Positions 5,913 to 6,570 of a stretch of 6,570 nt of DNA are shown one piece after another. The stretch spans positions 1-6,570 of the forward strand of contig JASHVH010000170.1 in NCBI GenBank assembly GCA_030039575.1, read 5' to 3'. Position numbers and translations under genes: made by a program. Every line of letters begins with the position of its first letter. Positions within the stretch are counted from its first letter, which is position 1. The notes beneath the pieces were generated by a model. It searched no databases and had not been told where the DNA came from. It was given only the letters and a program-made list of their open reading frames with translations. The DNA comes from Acidimicrobiales bacterium. Lineage in GTDB: Bacteria; Actinomycetota; Acidimicrobiia; Acidimicrobiales; Palsa-688.

Positions 5913-6570
5913 GCACACCGAGCCCTATTACGGGCCCGTGGGAGGCCCAGCAAGGGTCGCACCCCGGTGGGCCCGATATAGCGCTCTTCGGGAGGATGTT
6001 CGAGAGCCTGGTCGCCAACGTGACCAAAGCTCTGCACGGCAAGGACAACGTGGTGCGCGCCGCGCTTATCTGTGTCCTGGCCGAGGGCCATCTGCTCATC
6101 GAGGACGTCCCCGGGGTGGGCAAGACCTCCCTCGCCCGGGCCATCTGCAAGTCCATCAACCTGACCTGGAACCGGGTGCAGTTCACCCCTGACCTCCTGC
6201 CGAGTGACATCACGGGTGTGACGGTGTTCGACCAGGCGACGGCGACGTTCAGCTTTCGGCCGGGGCCGGTGTTCGCCAACATGGTCCTCGGGGACGAGAT
6301 AAACAGGGCGTCGCCGAAGACCCAATCGGCCCTGCTCGAAGTGATGCAGGACAAGACCGTGTCCACCGATGCGGCCGTGTACCCGGTGCCCCGCCCCTTC
6401 ATCGTCATCGCCACCCAAAACCCGGTCGACCTGGAAGGCACTTACGTGCTCCCCGAGGCTCAGCTCGACCGGTTCCTGATGCGGCTGCGGATGGGCTACC
6501 CGTCGCCGGAGGCCGAGGCCGAGGTGTTGCGGACCGAACGGGACTCGCCGAGCGTCGAGCACCTCGAGGC
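5909..6570 (+). CDS. moxR: MoxR-family AAA+ ATPase (partial, C-terminus beyond window)
   Basis: MoxR ATPases are cytoplasmic AAA+ chaperones that use ATP to remodel partner proteins, usually working with a DUF58/VWA protein encoded next door. The first 220 residues are present, out of a usual 320-350. A variable leader of about 22 residues precedes the conserved core. Walker A is PGVGKTS (68-74, with Lys72 and Thr73); Walker B is VLGDEINR (126-133, with Asp129 and Glu130), where Gly replaces the more usual Ala or Leu before DE; the family block KTQSALLEVM follows; sensor 1 is ATQNP with Asn171; the arginine-finger region is QLDRF with Arg188. All catalytic residues visible are intact. The GTG start overlaps the Fn3 stop by four bases (GTGA) and has a strong ribosome site, so the two genes are cotranscribed and translationally coupled. 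The frame is open to the window edge, so only the lid is missing here. A DUF58 gene is expected next. Confidence 0.95.
   Translation, partial: MSTPSPITGPWEAQQGSHPGGPDIALFGRMFESLVANVTKALHGKDNVVRAALICVLAEGHLLIEDVPGVGKTSLARAICKSINLTWNRVQFTPDLLPSDITGVTVFDQATATFSFRPGPVFANMVLGDEINRASPKTQSALLEVMQDKTVSTDAAVYPVPRPFIVIATQNPVDLEGTYVLPEAQLDRFLMRLRMGYPSPEAEAEVLRTERDSPSVEHLE

Overview
The window is GC-rich DNA with strong G/C preference at third codon positions, GTG starts on three of four genes whose start is visible, and a possible leaderless-type promoter. Together with the gene content (a fibronectin-type-III surface protein coupled to a MoxR ATPase) this points to a high-GC actinobacterium. The very long Thr-rich stalk suggests the Acidimicrobiia side of the phylum, but that placement is an inference, not something the sequence proves.

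Layout. Positions 1-234 (+) hold the C-terminal end of an unrecognised gene, perhaps a MarR-like regulator. A 98-bp convergent gap with two hairpins separates it from scpB (333-899, -). scpB follows scpA (920-1732, -) after 19 bases, and the two form a small operon for the kleisin and winged-helix subunits of the SMC chromosome-segregation complex. A 259-bp divergent intergenic region (1733-1991) carries a candidate promoter for each direction and an imperfect inverted repeat, and no gene I can support. From 1992 to 5912 (+) runs one 1306-residue exported protein: N-terminal membrane anchor, propeller-like domain, four to five Fn3/Ig-like beta domains, a 217-residue stalk that is about half threonine, and a second membrane anchor with a basic cytoplasmic tail. 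Its stop overlaps the GTG start of a MoxR-family AAA+ ATPase (5909 onwards), which runs off the window.

How the genes relate. scpA and scpB act with SMC on the chromosome. The Fn3 protein plus MoxR pair matches the core of the PFNA-type cluster known from bifidobacteria and other actinobacteria (Pkb2-type Ser/Thr kinase, FN3 protein, AAA ATPase, DUF58, transglutaminase-like membrane protein). The kinase is not upstream here, because the scp operon occupies that side, so the remaining members are expected downstream beyond position 6570. The most notable feature is the Fn3 protein itself: a surface loop predicted to be tethered to the membrane at both ends, with an even number of cysteines in every domain that has any and two cysteine mini-loops inserted in the Thr stalk.
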